Below are positions 1 to 8,282 of a DNA stretch of 37,000 nucleotides, piece by piece. The translations under genes were made by a program, and so were the position numbers. The stretch lies in the NCBI GenBank assembly GCA_910587995.1, contig CAJUNS010000026.1, positions 1 through 37,000 on the forward strand, given 5' to 3'. A model generated the notes under the pieces. It was not told where the DNA came from. It did not search any database and worked only from the letters and a program-made list of their open reading frames with translations. Numbering within the stretch: the first letter of the stretch is position 1; each line of letters starts with the position of its first letter. Source of the DNA: an uncultured Oscillospiraceae bacterium. GTDB lineage: Bacteria; Bacillota_A; Clostridia; Oscillospirales; Acutalibacteraceae.

Positions 1-71
1 TTCATGGCCTGATCCACAATTTCCGGGCCGATGCCATCGCCTTTTAGAACGGTGATGCGGTAATGATTCAT
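1..71 (-). CDS. leuB: 3-isopropylmalate dehydrogenase, N-terminal fragment (runs off the left edge)
   Basis: Only the first 23 codons are in the window. They read MNHYRITVLKGDGIGPEIVD, and the GDGIGPEI stretch after a beta strand is the N-terminal signature of the isocitrate/isopropylmalate dehydrogenase family. In this family LeuB oxidises 3-isopropylmalate in leucine synthesis in the cytoplasm. The start is supported by a GGAG box 9 nt upstream and by a good promoter about 50 bp further up. With so little sequence, isocitrate, homoisocitrate or tartrate dehydrogenase cannot be excluded; the opening resembles LeuB most. Confidence 0.72.
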   Translation of the reverse strand, partial: MNHYRITVLKGDGIGPEIVDQAM

Positions 72-119
72 ATGATTTCGCTCCAATCGGTAAAGATAGA
101 TGAGGGGAATTTTATAGAA

Positions 120-148
120 ATTTTAGCATAAGCGGGGAAGGATGTCAA
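120..148 (-). promoter_or_regulatory. Sigma-A promoter of leuB
   Basis: On the minus strand TTGACA (143-148) and TAAAAT (120-125) are separated by exactly 17 bp. The predicted start, near 113, gives a leader of about 40 nt. It lies between the proC stop and leuB, so leuB is a transcription unit separate from proA-proC. Confidence 0.8.
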
Positions 149-173
149 CGGGAATACCGCAAGTGCGTTTCCT

Positions 174-965
174 CTACCTCTCCCCCGCGCTTGCCAGGAC
201 CGCCTCAATGACGCCGCCGCGCAGCCCCGCCCGCTCCAGCTCCCGCACCCCGCGAATGGTGCTCCCACCTGGGGAACACACCGCGTCTTTCAGCGCGCCG
301 GGATGCTTCCCGCTCTCCAAAGCCAGCCGGGCCGCTCCCGCTGTCATCTCCGCCGCCAGCGTCAGGGCCAGCGCCCGGGGCAGGCCGCAAAAGACGCCGC
401 CATCTGCCAAGGCCTCCAAAAACAGGTCCACAAAGGCCGGACCGCAGCCCGCCACCACACCGGCAGCTTCCATTTGGGACTCGGGGATTTCCACCAGACT
501 GCCGGACTGGGCCAGAGCCGCCAGCACCAGCTCCCGGTCCTCCTTCTTGGCCCTTTGGCCGCAGGTGTAGAGCGTCACCCCCTGGCCGATGGACACTGGC
601 GTGTTGGGCATAATGCGCACCACAGGGCAGCGGAGGGCCAGGTCCTCCAACTGGTCCAGCCCTACCCCCGCCGCCATAGAGACCAGCAGGGGCGGGTCTT
701 CCCGCTGGGTGAGGGGGCGGGCCAGGCTTTCCAGCAGGCCGGGGATCCCGTTGGGCTTTACGCCCAGAAACAGAAGCCCGCATTGCCAGGCGGCCTCTTC
801 GCCGCTTACGGCGCGGCCTCCCAGCTCTTGGGCCAGGGCCTGGGCCTTTTCCGGGCCGCGGTTGGAACAAAACAGCTCCGCCTCTGGCAAAGCCCGGCGG
901 ACAGCACGGGCCAGGGCGGAGCCCATATTGCCTGTGCCAATGAATCCAATGGGGGGGATGTTCAT
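174..965 (-). CDS. proC: Pyrroline-5-carboxylate reductase
   Basis: This 263-residue cytoplasmic enzyme catalyses the last step of proline synthesis, the NAD(P)H-dependent reduction of 1-pyrroline-5-carboxylate to proline. The N-terminal Rossmann nucleotide loop is GFIGTGNMGSALA (about residues 7-19). The C-terminal dimerisation/active-site region has CGPAFVDLFLEAL and the family signature SPGGSTIRGV. The length is normal for the family (about 260-280). The frame is open further upstream, but ATG 965 is chosen because AAGGAGG lies just before it and the Rossmann fold begins at once. It starts 37 bp after the proA stop and is read from the same promoter. Confidence 0.95.
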   Translation of the reverse strand: MNIPPIGFIGTGNMGSALARAVRRALPEAELFCSNRGPEKAQALAQELGGRAVSGEEAAWQCGLLFLGVKPNGIPGLLESLARPLTQREDPPLLVSMAAGVGLDQLEDLALRCPVVRIMPNTPVSIGQGVTLYTCGQRAKKEDRELVLAALAQSGSLVEIPESQMEAAGVVAGCGPAFVDLFLEALADGGVFCGLPRALALTLAAEMTAGAARLALESGKHPGALKDAVCSPGGSTIRGVRELERAGLRGGVIEAVLASAGER

Positions 966-1002
966 AATTTGCCTCCTTGCTGTAGATGTTTTTGTGCGTG
1001 CC

Positions 1003-2253
1003 TTACTCCCGGACCTGCCCGCTGCCGTAGACCACATATTTCCAAGAGGTGAGCTCCTCCAGGCCCATGGGGCCCCGGGCGTGCATTTTTTGGGTGGAGA
1101 TGCCGATCTCGGCCCCCAGCCCGAACTGGCCTCCATCCGTAAACCGGGTGGAGGCGTTTACATACACCGCCGCAGCGTCAATCTGGTCCAAAAAGGCCTG
1201 GGCGTTTCGGTAGCTTTCGGTGACGATGCACTCTGAGTGCCCCGAGCTGTGGGCGTTAATGAACGCCACTGCCTCTTCAAAAGATGCGGCGGTCTTTACC
1301 GCCAAAATGTAGTCCCCATATTCCCGGTCCCAGTCCTCCTCAAGGGCGGGGTGGGCCCGGCTTCCCAGCAGGGCCAGGGCCTCTGGGTCGGCCCGAAGCT
1401 CCACCTGGTTCTGGTCCAGCAGGGGCAGAGCCTTTTGGAAAAAGCCCTCTGCCGCCTCCCGGTGGACCACCACACATTCGGCGGCGTTGCAGACCGAGGG
1501 CCGGGAGCATTTGGCGTTGTAAAGAATGCGGGCGGCCATGTCCAAATCGGCGGAGCTGTCCACATAAACGTGGCATACTCCCTCGCCGGTGCGGATGACC
1601 GGCACGGAGGCTTCCTTGGCCACAGCGCGGATGAGCCCCGCTCCGCCCCGGGGAATCAGCACATCCAGGTATTGATCCAGGTGCATCAGCTCCTGGGCGG
1701 AGTCCCGAGAGGTATCTTGAACCAGGGAGACGCAGTCCTGGGGAAGCCCGGCGGCTTCCAAAGCGCCGCGCATCAGCTCCACAGCGGCCTGATTGGAGCG
1801 GAAGGCCTCTTTGCCGCCCCGCAGAATGCAGGCGTTGCCAGACTTCAGGCACAGGGCGGCGGCGTCCACGGTGACATTGGGCCGGGCCTCATAGATCATG
1901 CCCACCACCCCCAGAGGCACCCGGCGGCGGCTGATGCGCAGCCCGTTGGGCTGGGTGAAGCTCCGGCCGGCCGTGGCGGTGGGGTCAGGCAGGGCGGCCA
2001 CCTGACGCACCCCCTGGGCCATGCTGGCCACGCGCTCCGGGTTCAGGGCCAGCCGGTCCAAGAGGGCGGGGCGGGTCCCGGCGGCCTGGGCTGCGGCCAA
2101 GTCGGCGGCGTTGGCCTGTAAAAGGGTGTCTTCCTGGGCAGAGAGGGCCTGGGCTATGGCCTCCAGGGCCTGATTTTTCTGGGCGGTGGAAGCCAGCGCC
2201 AGCACCCTGGCGGCAGCTTGGGCGGCGGCGCCCTGTTTTTCCAATGCGGTCAT
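1003..2253 (-). CDS. proA: Gamma-glutamyl phosphate reductase (glutamate-5-semialdehyde dehydrogenase)
   Basis: This 416-residue NADPH-dependent enzyme reduces gamma-glutamyl phosphate to glutamate-5-semialdehyde, which cyclises to the substrate of ProC. It has the aldehyde-dehydrogenase fold; the catalytic cysteine is expected in SVCNAAECVVVH (about residue 253), and LGVVGMIYEARPNVT and CILRGGKEA are typical ProA blocks. The length matches the family. The ATG is preceded by AAGGAGG and a consensus promoter. proA is followed by proC but no proB (glutamate 5-kinase) lies upstream, where the divergent polA begins, so the kinase must be encoded elsewhere if the pathway is complete. Confidence 0.96.
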   Translation of the reverse strand: MTALEKQGAAAQAAARVLALASTAQKNQALEAIAQALSAQEDTLLQANAADLAAAQAAGTRPALLDRLALNPERVASMAQGVRQVAALPDPTATAGRSFTQPNGLRISRRRVPLGVVGMIYEARPNVTVDAAALCLKSGNACILRGGKEAFRSNQAAVELMRGALEAAGLPQDCVSLVQDTSRDSAQELMHLDQYLDVLIPRGGAGLIRAVAKEASVPVIRTGEGVCHVYVDSSADLDMAARILYNAKCSRPSVCNAAECVVVHREAAEGFFQKALPLLDQNQVELRADPEALALLGSRAHPALEEDWDREYGDYILAVKTAASFEEAVAFINAHSSGHSECIVTESYRNAQAFLDQIDAAAVYVNASTRFTDGGQFGLGAEIGISTQKMHARGPMGLEELTSWKYVVYGSGQVRE

Positions 2254-2319
2254 AAAGAGTGGCCTCCTTAGAAAATGGGTAGTTTGTTATGGTAGTAGTG
2301 AAAAGTGCCGGTGGGGATT

Positions 2320-2348
2320 AGTATACCACAGATCGGGCGGAATGTCAA
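2320..2348 (-). promoter_or_regulatory. Sigma-A promoter of proA-proC
   Basis: On the minus strand a perfect TTGACA (2343-2348) stands 17 bp from TATACT (2320-2325). The predicted start near 2313 leaves a leader of about 60 nt. The -35 box lies about 12 bp from the hairpin-element remnant at 2360-2398. Confidence 0.85.
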
Positions 2349-2359
2349 AGCGAGGCGGC

Positions 2360-2398
2360 GCGGGGGAACATGAAAAGCTCTCCGAAACGGACGCTCCC
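2360..2398 (+). repeat. Remnant of the small hairpin element (right half only)
   Basis: These bases match the right half of the element at 18269-18350, from the 3' arm of its central hairpin (GCGGGGGAACA) through GAAAAGCTCTCCGAAACGGA to the end CGCTCCC. The left half and the hairpin's 5' arm are missing. A 7-bp direct repeat GGCGCGG occurs at 2357-2363 and 2400-2406, just outside; in such GC-rich DNA this could be chance. The remnant sits between the divergent proA and polA promoters. Confidence 0.7.
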
Positions 2399-2448
2399 TG
2401 GCGCGGAGCCGCAAGGTATTGCTAAGGGCCGCTCTGACAAAATTTCCC

Positions 2449-2477
2449 TTGATTTTTCCTCTATTTTGTGCTACACT
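2449..2477 (+). promoter_or_regulatory. Sigma-A promoter of polA
   Basis: TTGATT (2449-2454) and TACACT (2472-2477) are 17 bp apart in a locally AT-rich patch. The predicted start near 2484 leaves a leader of about 110 nt that contains a terminator-like hairpin. Confidence 0.7.
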
Positions 2478-2507
2478 ATAAACACAAGTTCCCCATTACG
2501 TTCGTGG

Positions 2508-2540
2508 AACCCCGGAGACGGTATTCTCCGGGGTTTCTTT
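2508..2540 (+). terminator. Terminator-like hairpin inside the polA leader (possible attenuator)
   Basis: AACCCCGGAGA (2508-2518) pairs perfectly with TCTCCGGGGTT (2525-2535): an 11-bp stem with a 6-nt loop, followed by a moderate T-run (TTTCTTT). It lies between the polA promoter and the polA start codon. Because the upstream gene is divergent, it cannot be the terminator of a preceding co-directional gene. Confidence 0.6.
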
Positions 2541-2593
2541 GTAGATTTCACCCTTTTGCGCAACCATTTTCAACCTTGGGAGGCTCTTTTCTC

Positions 2594-5164
2594 ATGAAAC
2601 TACTGGTTTTGGACGGCAACAGCATACTCAACCGGGCTTTTTTTGGCATCAAGCTTCTGTCCACCAAGTCCGGCGACTACACCAACGGCATCTATGGTTT
2701 TCTCACCATGTTCAAAAAGATCGCCGACGAGACCGAGCCGGACGCGGTGGCCTTTGCCTTTGACATGCGGGCCCCCACCTTCCGGCACAAGCGCTATGCC
2801 GGGTATAAATCCAACCGCAAGGGCATGCCCCCAGAGCTGGCCCAGCAGCTTCCGGTTTTGCAGGAGCTGCTGGAGGACCTGGGCTATACCATCGTCACCT
2901 GCGAGGGCTGGGAGGCCGACGACATTTTGGGCACTCTGGCCCGGGCCTGCCAGGAGCAGGGCGGCAGCTGCGTCATTGCCACCGGGGACCGGGACAGCTT
3001 GCAGCTGGTCTCCCCCAGCACCACCGTGCGGCTGGCGGCCACCAAGTTCGGCCAGCCCCAGGTCACCCTGTATGACGAGGCCAAAATTAAGGAGGAGTAC
3101 GGCGTGGCTCCGCCCCAGATGATCGACCTAAAGGCCATTCAAGGGGACGCTTCCGACTGCATTCCCGGCGTGGCGGGCATTGGTCCCAAGGGCGCGGGAG
3201 AGCTGATTCAGAAATTCGGCAGCCTGCAAAAGGTATACGAAAGCCTGGAGGACCCAGCCATGAAGCCCGCCGCCCGGAAAAAGCTGGAAGCCTCCCGGGA
3301 GAACGCCTTTTTAAGCTACGAGCTGGGCACCATCCGCCGGGACGCGCCCATTGACACAAATTTGGACTCCTATGTAAAAAAGGAGGGCGACCCCCAAAAG
3401 GCCGGGGCCGCTATGGTGCGGCTGGAGCTCTTCTCCCTGCTTGAGAAGTTCGGCCTGACCGCCGCCCAGGCTCCGGCGGTCAACGCCCCCGCCGCCGGGA
3501 AGCCCGAATTGATGGAGCTTGCGGACCCAGCCCCCATGCTTCCCCGGCTGGAGGACCAGGGCGCGGCCTGGTTCGTCTGCCAATGGAGCAAGGCGGGGGA
3601 GCTGGAGCGGATGGTTTTTGCCCATAAGGACCTGCTGTGGGTTACAAAGCCGGACGAGGCCTTTCTGCGGGCCTTTTTGCCGGACAAGCTCATAGAAAAG
3701 CATACCCACGACCTAAAGCCCCTGCACCGGCTGGCCCTGGGGCTGGGCTGCAAGCTGGAAGGGGCGGCAATGGACACAGCCCTGGCCGGGTATTTGCTGA
3801 ACCCCTCCGCCACGGGGTACGATGTGGCCCGGCTGGCCGCGGAATATGGCGTGCCCCAGCCGGACTTTGAGGATGAGGCCCTCAACGCCGCCGCCGTGAT
3901 GCCCGGCCTGTGCGCGGCTCTCTCCAAGGCCATTGACAGCAACGGCCAGCGGGAGCTGCTGGAAAACATTGAGATTCCTCTGGCCTATGTGCTGGCCCAG
4001 ATGGAGCATATCGGCTTTTATGTGGACCGGCAGAGCATTGAGGACTATGGCAGGCAGCTGGAAGGGGAGGTAAACCGGCTTCACGACGCCATTATTGAGC
4101 AGGTGGGCTATGAGTTCAACATCAACTCCCCCAAGCAGCTGGGCGAGGCTCTTTTTGAAAAGCTTGGCCTGCCCCACGGTAAAAAGACCAAAACCGGCTG
4201 GTCCACTAATGTGGATGTGCTGGAGGACCTGCGCTACCTGAACCCGGTGGTGGATGACATCCTTCAATACCGCACCGCCGCCAAGCTAAAGTCCACCTAC
4301 TGCGATGGGCTTTTAAAGGTAATTGGCCCGGATGGGCGGATTCATTCTAACTTTAACCAGACGGAGACCCGGACCGGTCGCATTTCCAGCACGGAGCCCA
4401 ATTTGCAGAATATTCCGGTGCGCACGGCGGTGGGCCGGGAGCTGCGAAAATTTTTCGCCGCTGAAACCGGCGTGCTGGTGGACGCGGACTACAGCCAGAT
4501 TGAGCTGCGGGTGCTGGCCCATGTGGCCAACGACCCTGCCATGCGGGAGGATTTTCTGGCCGGCCACGATGTGCACGCCGCCACCGCGGCCCGCGTGTTC
4601 GGCATGCCCCAGGAGCTGGTCACCCCCGAGCTGCGGGGGCGGGCCAAGGCGGTGAATTTCGGCATTGTGTACGGCATTGGGGCCTTTTCCCTCTCCAAGG
4701 ATATTGGAGTCAGCCGCAAGGAGGCGGACGAGTATATTAAAGAGTACCTGCGCAACTACGCCGGGGTAGACAGTTACATGAAGGACGTGGCGGAGCGGGC
4801 CCGGGAGCTGGGCTATGTGGAGACCATGTTCGGCAGGCGGCGCTATCTGCCGGAGCTGAAGAGCCCCAACTTCAACCTGCGGGCCTTTGGAGAGCGGGTG
4901 GCGCGGAACATGCCCATTCAAGGAGCCGCTGCGGACATCATTAAAATTGCCATGATTCGGGTAAGCGCCCGGCTGGAGCGGGAGGGCCTGCGGGCCAAGA
5001 TGATCCTGCAGGTGCATGACGAGCTGATTGTGGAGAGTCCGGAGGAAGAGGCGGAGCAGGTAAAGCGGATTTTAGAGGAAGAGATGGAGGGGGCGGTGAA
5101 TTTATCCGTGCCAATGCTGGCGGAGGCCGGGGCGGGGCGCACCTGGTATGAGGCCAAAGGCTGA
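2594..5164 (+). CDS. polA: DNA polymerase I
   Basis: This 856-residue repair and Okazaki-fragment polymerase has an N-terminal 5'-nuclease domain (about residues 1-285) with FDMRAPTFRHKRYAGYKSNR and a helix-hairpin-helix IPGVAGIGPKG. A middle exonuclease-like domain follows (about 300-470), then the polymerase domain with motif A DADYSQIELRVLAH (about 629), motif B RGRAKAVNFGIVYG (about 681) and motif C LQVHDELIVE (about 805). The middle domain lacks the DxE metal ligands of an active 3'-5' proofreading site (the equivalent strand reads AAWFVCQW), as in Bacillus-type PolA, so proofreading is probably absent. ATG 2594 is chosen because MKLLVLDGNSILNRAFFG is the normal PolA N-terminus and GGGAGG lies 10 nt upstream; the open frame extends further 5' through the leader. 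Confidence 0.97.
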   Translation: MKLLVLDGNSILNRAFFGIKLLSTKSGDYTNGIYGFLTMFKKIADETEPDAVAFAFDMRAPTFRHKRYAGYKSNRKGMPPELAQQLPVLQELLEDLGYTIVTCEGWEADDILGTLARACQEQGGSCVIATGDRDSLQLVSPSTTVRLAATKFGQPQVTLYDEAKIKEEYGVAPPQMIDLKAIQGDASDCIPGVAGIGPKGAGELIQKFGSLQKVYESLEDPAMKPAARKKLEASRENAFLSYELGTIRRDAPIDTNLDSYVKKEGDPQKAGAAMVRLELFSLLEKFGLTAAQAPAVNAPAAGKPELMELADPAPMLPRLEDQGAAWFVCQWSKAGELERMVFAHKDLLWVTKPDEAFLRAFLPDKLIEKHTHDLKPLHRLALGLGCKLEGAAMDTALAGYLLNPSATGYDVARLAAEYGVPQPDFEDEALNAAAVMPGLCAALSKAIDSNGQRELLENIEIPLAYVLAQMEHIGFYVDRQSIEDYGRQLEGEVNRLHDAIIEQVGYEFNINSPKQLGEALFEKLGLPHGKKTKTGWSTNVDVLEDLRYLNPVVDDILQYRTAAKLKSTYCDGLLKVIGPDGRIHSNFNQTETRTGRISSTEPNLQNIPVRTAVGRELRKFFAAETGVLVDADYSQIELRVLAHVANDPAMREDFLAGHDVHAATAARVFGMPQELVTPELRGRAKAVNFGIVYGIGAFSLSKDIGVSRKEADEYIKEYLRNYAGVDSYMKDVAERARELGYVETMFGRRRYLPELKSPNFNLRAFGERVARNMPIQGAAADIIKIAMIRVSARLEREGLRAKMILQVHDELIVESPEEEAEQVKRILEEEMEGAVNLSVPMLAEAGAGRTWYEAKG

Positions 5165-5279
5165 GGCGGAAGCGGCAAAGCCCCCCCCTGTGGCCATGTT
5201 GAGGCGCGCGCCCTTTACCATCCCGTGATTCTTTAGCCATACGATATACAATTATATTATAGAAATGAGGTTTCCCATT

Positions 5280-6881
5280 ATGGACATCCCTACCGCCATT
5301 CAAACCGCCCGCACCGCTTTGGGCCTGGAGCTGGGCTCCACCCGCATCAAGGCCGTGCTCATCGGACCCGGCTGCCAGCCCATTGCCTCCGGCGCTTATG
5401 ACTGGGAAAACCGCCTGGAAAACGGCCTCTGGACCTACCGCCTGGAAGACGTCTGGACCGGCGTGCAGGCCGCTTACCGGGCCCTGAAGGAGGACGCCGC
5501 CCAAAAGTATGGCGTTACCCTTACCCGTCTCGGGGCCCTGGGAGTATCCGCCATGATGCACGGCTACCTGCCCTTTGGCAAGGAGGGGCGGCAGCTGGCC
5601 TCCTTCCGCACTTGGCGCAACACGGTCACCGAAGAGGAGGCCGCTTTGCTGACGGAGCGCTTTCAGTTCAACATTCCCCAGCGCTGGAGCATCGCCCACC
5701 TGTACCGGGCCATTCGCCTGGGCGAGCCCCATGTGAAGGACCTGGACTACCTGACCACCCTGGCCGGATACGTCCACTGGAAGCTCACCGGCCAGAAGGT
5801 CATGGGCGTGGGCGAAGCGGCGGGCATGTTCCCCATCGACAGCGCCAGCGGAGGCTTCCACCCCAAAATGCTGGCCCAGTTTGACGAAATCTTGAAGGAG
5901 AACGGCCTTGGCTATACCTTGGAGGACGTGCTGCCCACCGTACTCCCCGCCGGAGCCCCTGCCGGGGAGCTGACGCCCCAAGGGGCCAAGCTGCTGGACC
6001 CTGCCGGAGACCTGGAACCCGGAGTTCCCTTCTGCCCTCCCGAGGGCGACGCGGGCACCGGCATGACCGCCACCAACAGTGTGGCCCCCCGCACGGGCAA
6101 TGTGTCGGCCGGTACCTCCATTTTCGCCATGGTGGTGCTGGAGCGTCCCCTGAGCCGGGTTTACCCGGAGCTGGACCTGGTGGCCACTCCCTCCGGGCGG
6201 CCTGTGGCCATGGTCCACTGCAACACCTGCACCTCCGATTGGGACGCTTGGGTTAAGCTCTTTGGCCAGCTGCTGGAAAAGGCGGGGAGCCCCCTGGCTA
6301 AGCCCGCCCTCTATGACCTGCTCTACCAGGAGGCCCTGGCCGGTCCCCCGGACTGCGGCGGCGTGGTGAGCTACAACTGCTATTCCGGCGAACCGGTGGT
6401 GGACCTGCCCGCCGGACGGCCCCTGTTCTTCCGCCAGCCGGAGCTGCCCTTTGGCCTGGGGGCCTTTCTGCGGGCCCAGCTGTACGCGGCCATGGCCCCC
6501 TTGAAAACCGGCATGGACCTGCTGCTGGACCGGGAAAAGGCCGCTTTGGACGTGCTCTGCGGTCATGGCGGGCTCTTTAAGACGCCCATGGTGGGCCAGC
6601 GCCTGATGGCCGGGGCCTTGGGCGTGCCGGTTTCCGTGGCGGAGACCGCCGGAGAGGGCGGACCCTGGGGCATGGCCCTGCTGGCCATGTTCCGCAAGGA
6701 AAAGGCCCCGGGCGAGGCTTTGGAGGACTGGCTGAACGCCAAGGTCTTTGCCAGCGCCAAAACCGTGACGGCCCAGCCCCAGCCGGAAGACCGGGAGGGC
6801 TTCGCCCGCTTCCACCGCCGCTACCTGGCAGGCCTGCCGGTAGAACGGGCCGCGGGGGAATTGGAGCTGGAAGCGGAATAA
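5280..6881 (+). CDS. FGGY-family carbohydrate kinase
   Basis: This 533-residue protein belongs to the FGGY sugar kinases (xylulokinase, ribulokinase, glycerol kinase relatives), which phosphorylate a sugar with ATP in the cytoplasm. The N-terminal phosphate loop is LGLELGSTRIKAVL (about residues 14-27). The second actin-like half contains GNVSAGTSIFAMVVL (about 270-285) and LCGHGGLFKTPMVGQ followed by ETAGEGGPWGMALL. The sugar specificity is not evident; it resembles the clostridial branch labelled xylulokinase or ribulokinase. A first ATG at 5265 overlaps the ribosome binding site ATGAGG (5265-5270), so ATG 5280, 9 nt downstream of it, is preferred. An AT-rich block (5251-5262) probably holds the -10. 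It stands alone, without isomerase or transporter neighbours. Confidence 0.85.
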   Translation: MDIPTAIQTARTALGLELGSTRIKAVLIGPGCQPIASGAYDWENRLENGLWTYRLEDVWTGVQAAYRALKEDAAQKYGVTLTRLGALGVSAMMHGYLPFGKEGRQLASFRTWRNTVTEEEAALLTERFQFNIPQRWSIAHLYRAIRLGEPHVKDLDYLTTLAGYVHWKLTGQKVMGVGEAAGMFPIDSASGGFHPKMLAQFDEILKENGLGYTLEDVLPTVLPAGAPAGELTPQGAKLLDPAGDLEPGVPFCPPEGDAGTGMTATNSVAPRTGNVSAGTSIFAMVVLERPLSRVYPELDLVATPSGRPVAMVHCNTCTSDWDAWVKLFGQLLEKAGSPLAKPALYDLLYQEALAGPPDCGGVVSYNCYSGEPVVDLPAGRPLFFRQPELPFGLGAFLRAQLYAAMAPLKTGMDLLLDREKAALDVLCGHGGLFKTPMVGQRLMAGALGVPVSVAETAGEGGPWGMALLAMFRKEKAPGEALEDWLNAKVFASAKTVTAQPQPEDREGFARFHRRYLAGLPVERAAGELELEAE

Positions 6882-6907
6882 GCCGTTCAGAAACATATTT
6901 GCACAAA

Positions 6908-6947
6908 CAAAGCCCGCCGGACTCTCACAAGAGCACGGCGGGCTTTG
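6908..6947 (+). terminator. Intrinsic terminator after the FGGY kinase
   Basis: CAAAGCCCGCCG (6908-6919) pairs with CGGCGGGCTTTG (6936-6947): a 12-bp perfect stem with a 16-nt loop. It begins 26 bp after the stop codon. The T-run is short (CTTTG). Confidence 0.75.
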
Positions 6948-6954
6948 CTGTGGA

Positions 6955-7400
6955 AGTATTAGAAGGCCTCCGGCGGCTTAGGGACTTACGGCATTCGCTG
7001 CGCGAAGTCCCCTAAGAACCCTACAATCTTTGAAAAGGGCGCTAATCGCCAGTGGCGATTGTCCAGCGCACGAGTTGACTTTGTCAACTCGACCGATGCG
7101 GCAGCGGAGAATGACGAAACTTTTAAACGTTTATCGTAGGTGTGAGGCGTGCGCTTGGCGCTCAGTTTGGGGCTTGCTGGCAGGCCCCCCGTAGCATGGG
7201 AAGAGAGCCAGTAAAAGTTTCGTCCACCTTTTCAAAGGTGGCAGGGTTCTTAGGGACGGAGTCCCTAAGCCGCCGGAGGCCACTCCGTAAAACTTCAAAA
7301 GGCTGCGCCCTTTGCGCCGGAGGAGGAAGCTTCCCAGTGGGAAGCGTTCTGGCCTGACCGAGACGGTGGTCGAGAATGACAAAACTTTTACTGGCCCACT
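6955..7400. repeat. Gene-free mosaic of inverted and direct repeats
   Basis: No credible gene lies between 6882 and 7416. The stretch holds two inverted copies of one sequence. Bases 6965-6986 (GGCCTCCGGCGGCTTAGGGA plus CT) are the exact reverse complement of 7260-7281. CCTAAGAACCCT (7011-7022) and CTTTGAAAAGG (7028-7038) are matched inversely at 7243-7254 and 7227-7237. There are also direct copies of GAGAATGAC(G/A)AAACTTTTA at 7107-7125 and 7372-7390, with a partial inverted copy at 7211-7223. Local hairpins include CGAGTTGAC-ttt-GTCAACTCG (7071-7091) and GCTTCCC-agt-GGGAAGC (7329-7345). It resembles stacked, decayed intergenic repeats; an RNA product cannot be excluded. Confidence 0.8.
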
Positions 7401-7416
7401 GATTTAGCTATTTTCT

Positions 7417-8268
7417 TTACAGCTCCTTGGCGTACATTACGTACCGGCCCAGAGTCCGGATTCCCAGCTCTTTCACGATGGGAGCCTCATCTTTGTCGTG
7501 GAAATAGTAGAAGCTCTCCATGCCATCCGCCTTGCCCTGGTTCAGGGCCCGCACCAGCAGCGCCCGGACCGCCTCCCGGTCGAACCGGTCCTCCGCGTAG
7601 TCCATGCCGAAAATCTCCAGGAACCCGTCCACATAGATGAAGTACACGCTGGCCAGGTCACGGTCCTCCCGGTGGTACAGGTAGATGTGCCACCGGTCCA
7701 GGGCCTCCCGCAGGTGGGCGTTGTCCCAGTACATTTTCCCGTCCCACTGGGCGTGAAGGGCGGCGAAGCGGTCAAAATTTTCCTCTGTAATGGGGATGGG
7801 CTTCTCGCTCTCCGGCTTTGGCTCATATTCCTCAAACTTCATCACCGCCACCAGGCTCTCCTCATTTAGGGGCCAGCCCAGCTCAATCAGGTGGTTGACC
7901 GCCCGGACGTTCTCCTCCGGAAAGCCAAAGTGCATGGTGAACCCCGGGTATTTCGGGGCCAGATAGGCCAGCAGCTCATCGATGGCCTGTTCGGTTTTGT
8001 CCTCAATGCAGAAAGCCCGGGTGTCCAGATATTCGTCCTCGGGCAGGGCAAAGTAGTGGATGTAGCCCAGGGCTTTGCCCCCGTCCTCAAAGAGCAGGGC
8101 CCCTTCGTGCTCCCGCTCGTGGGCCAGGGCGGCGATTTCGTCAAACTCGGCCCGGGTCTTCAGGCCGTCGGCATAGGTGGGGTAGCCAGAACGGCTCATA
8201 TCCAGGGCCAGGCCATAGGCCCAGTCCAGGTAGGCTTTATATTCGTCCTTTTTTAAACTTCTCAGCAT
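7417..8268 (-). CDS. GNAT-like N-acetyltransferase domain protein
   Basis: This soluble 283-residue protein is rich in acidic and aromatic residues. Two similar halves, each resembling an acetyltransferase fold, can be read: an N-terminal half with GKALGYIHYFALPEDEYL, and a C-terminal half with LASVYFIYVDGFLEIFGMDY followed by a helix (REAVRALLVRALNQGK) and FYYFHDKDEAPIVKELGI. No clear acetyl-CoA pyrophosphate loop (RxxGxG/A) is visible, so the family call is tentative and the substrate unknown. The start has GAGGAA just upstream. It begins 14 bp after the VOC gene stop and is probably the last gene of the murF-VOC-GNAT unit. Confidence 0.55.
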   Translation of the reverse strand: MLRSLKKDEYKAYLDWAYGLALDMSRSGYPTYADGLKTRAEFDEIAALAHEREHEGALLFEDGGKALGYIHYFALPEDEYLDTRAFCIEDKTEQAIDELLAYLAPKYPGFTMHFGFPEENVRAVNHLIELGWPLNEESLVAVMKFEEYEPKPESEKPIPITEENFDRFAALHAQWDGKMYWDNAHLREALDRWHIYLYHREDRDLASVYFIYVDGFLEIFGMDYAEDRFDREAVRALLVRALNQGKADGMESFYYFHDKDEAPIVKELGIRTLGRYVMYAKEL

Positions 8269-8282
8269 AATAGGGTTCCTCG

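Noticed and set aside
4941..6896. Very long open frame (about 650 codons) on the minus strand opposite the FGGY kinase
   Set aside because: It lies antisense to a well-supported kinase gene, has a low-complexity Gly/Gln/His-rich product and no ribosome binding site. Such frames arise from strong third-position GC bias. The same applies to the long antisense frames opposite dxr/cdsA, lepA, murE, pepC and polC.
7142..7357. Small plus-strand frame of 71 codons in the repeat mosaic
   Set aside because: It starts with GTG without a ribosome binding site and simply translates repeated hairpin DNA.
6955..7400. Repeat region considered as a CRISPR array
   Set aside because: Copies are few, in mixed orientation and without regular spacers; no cas genes are near.
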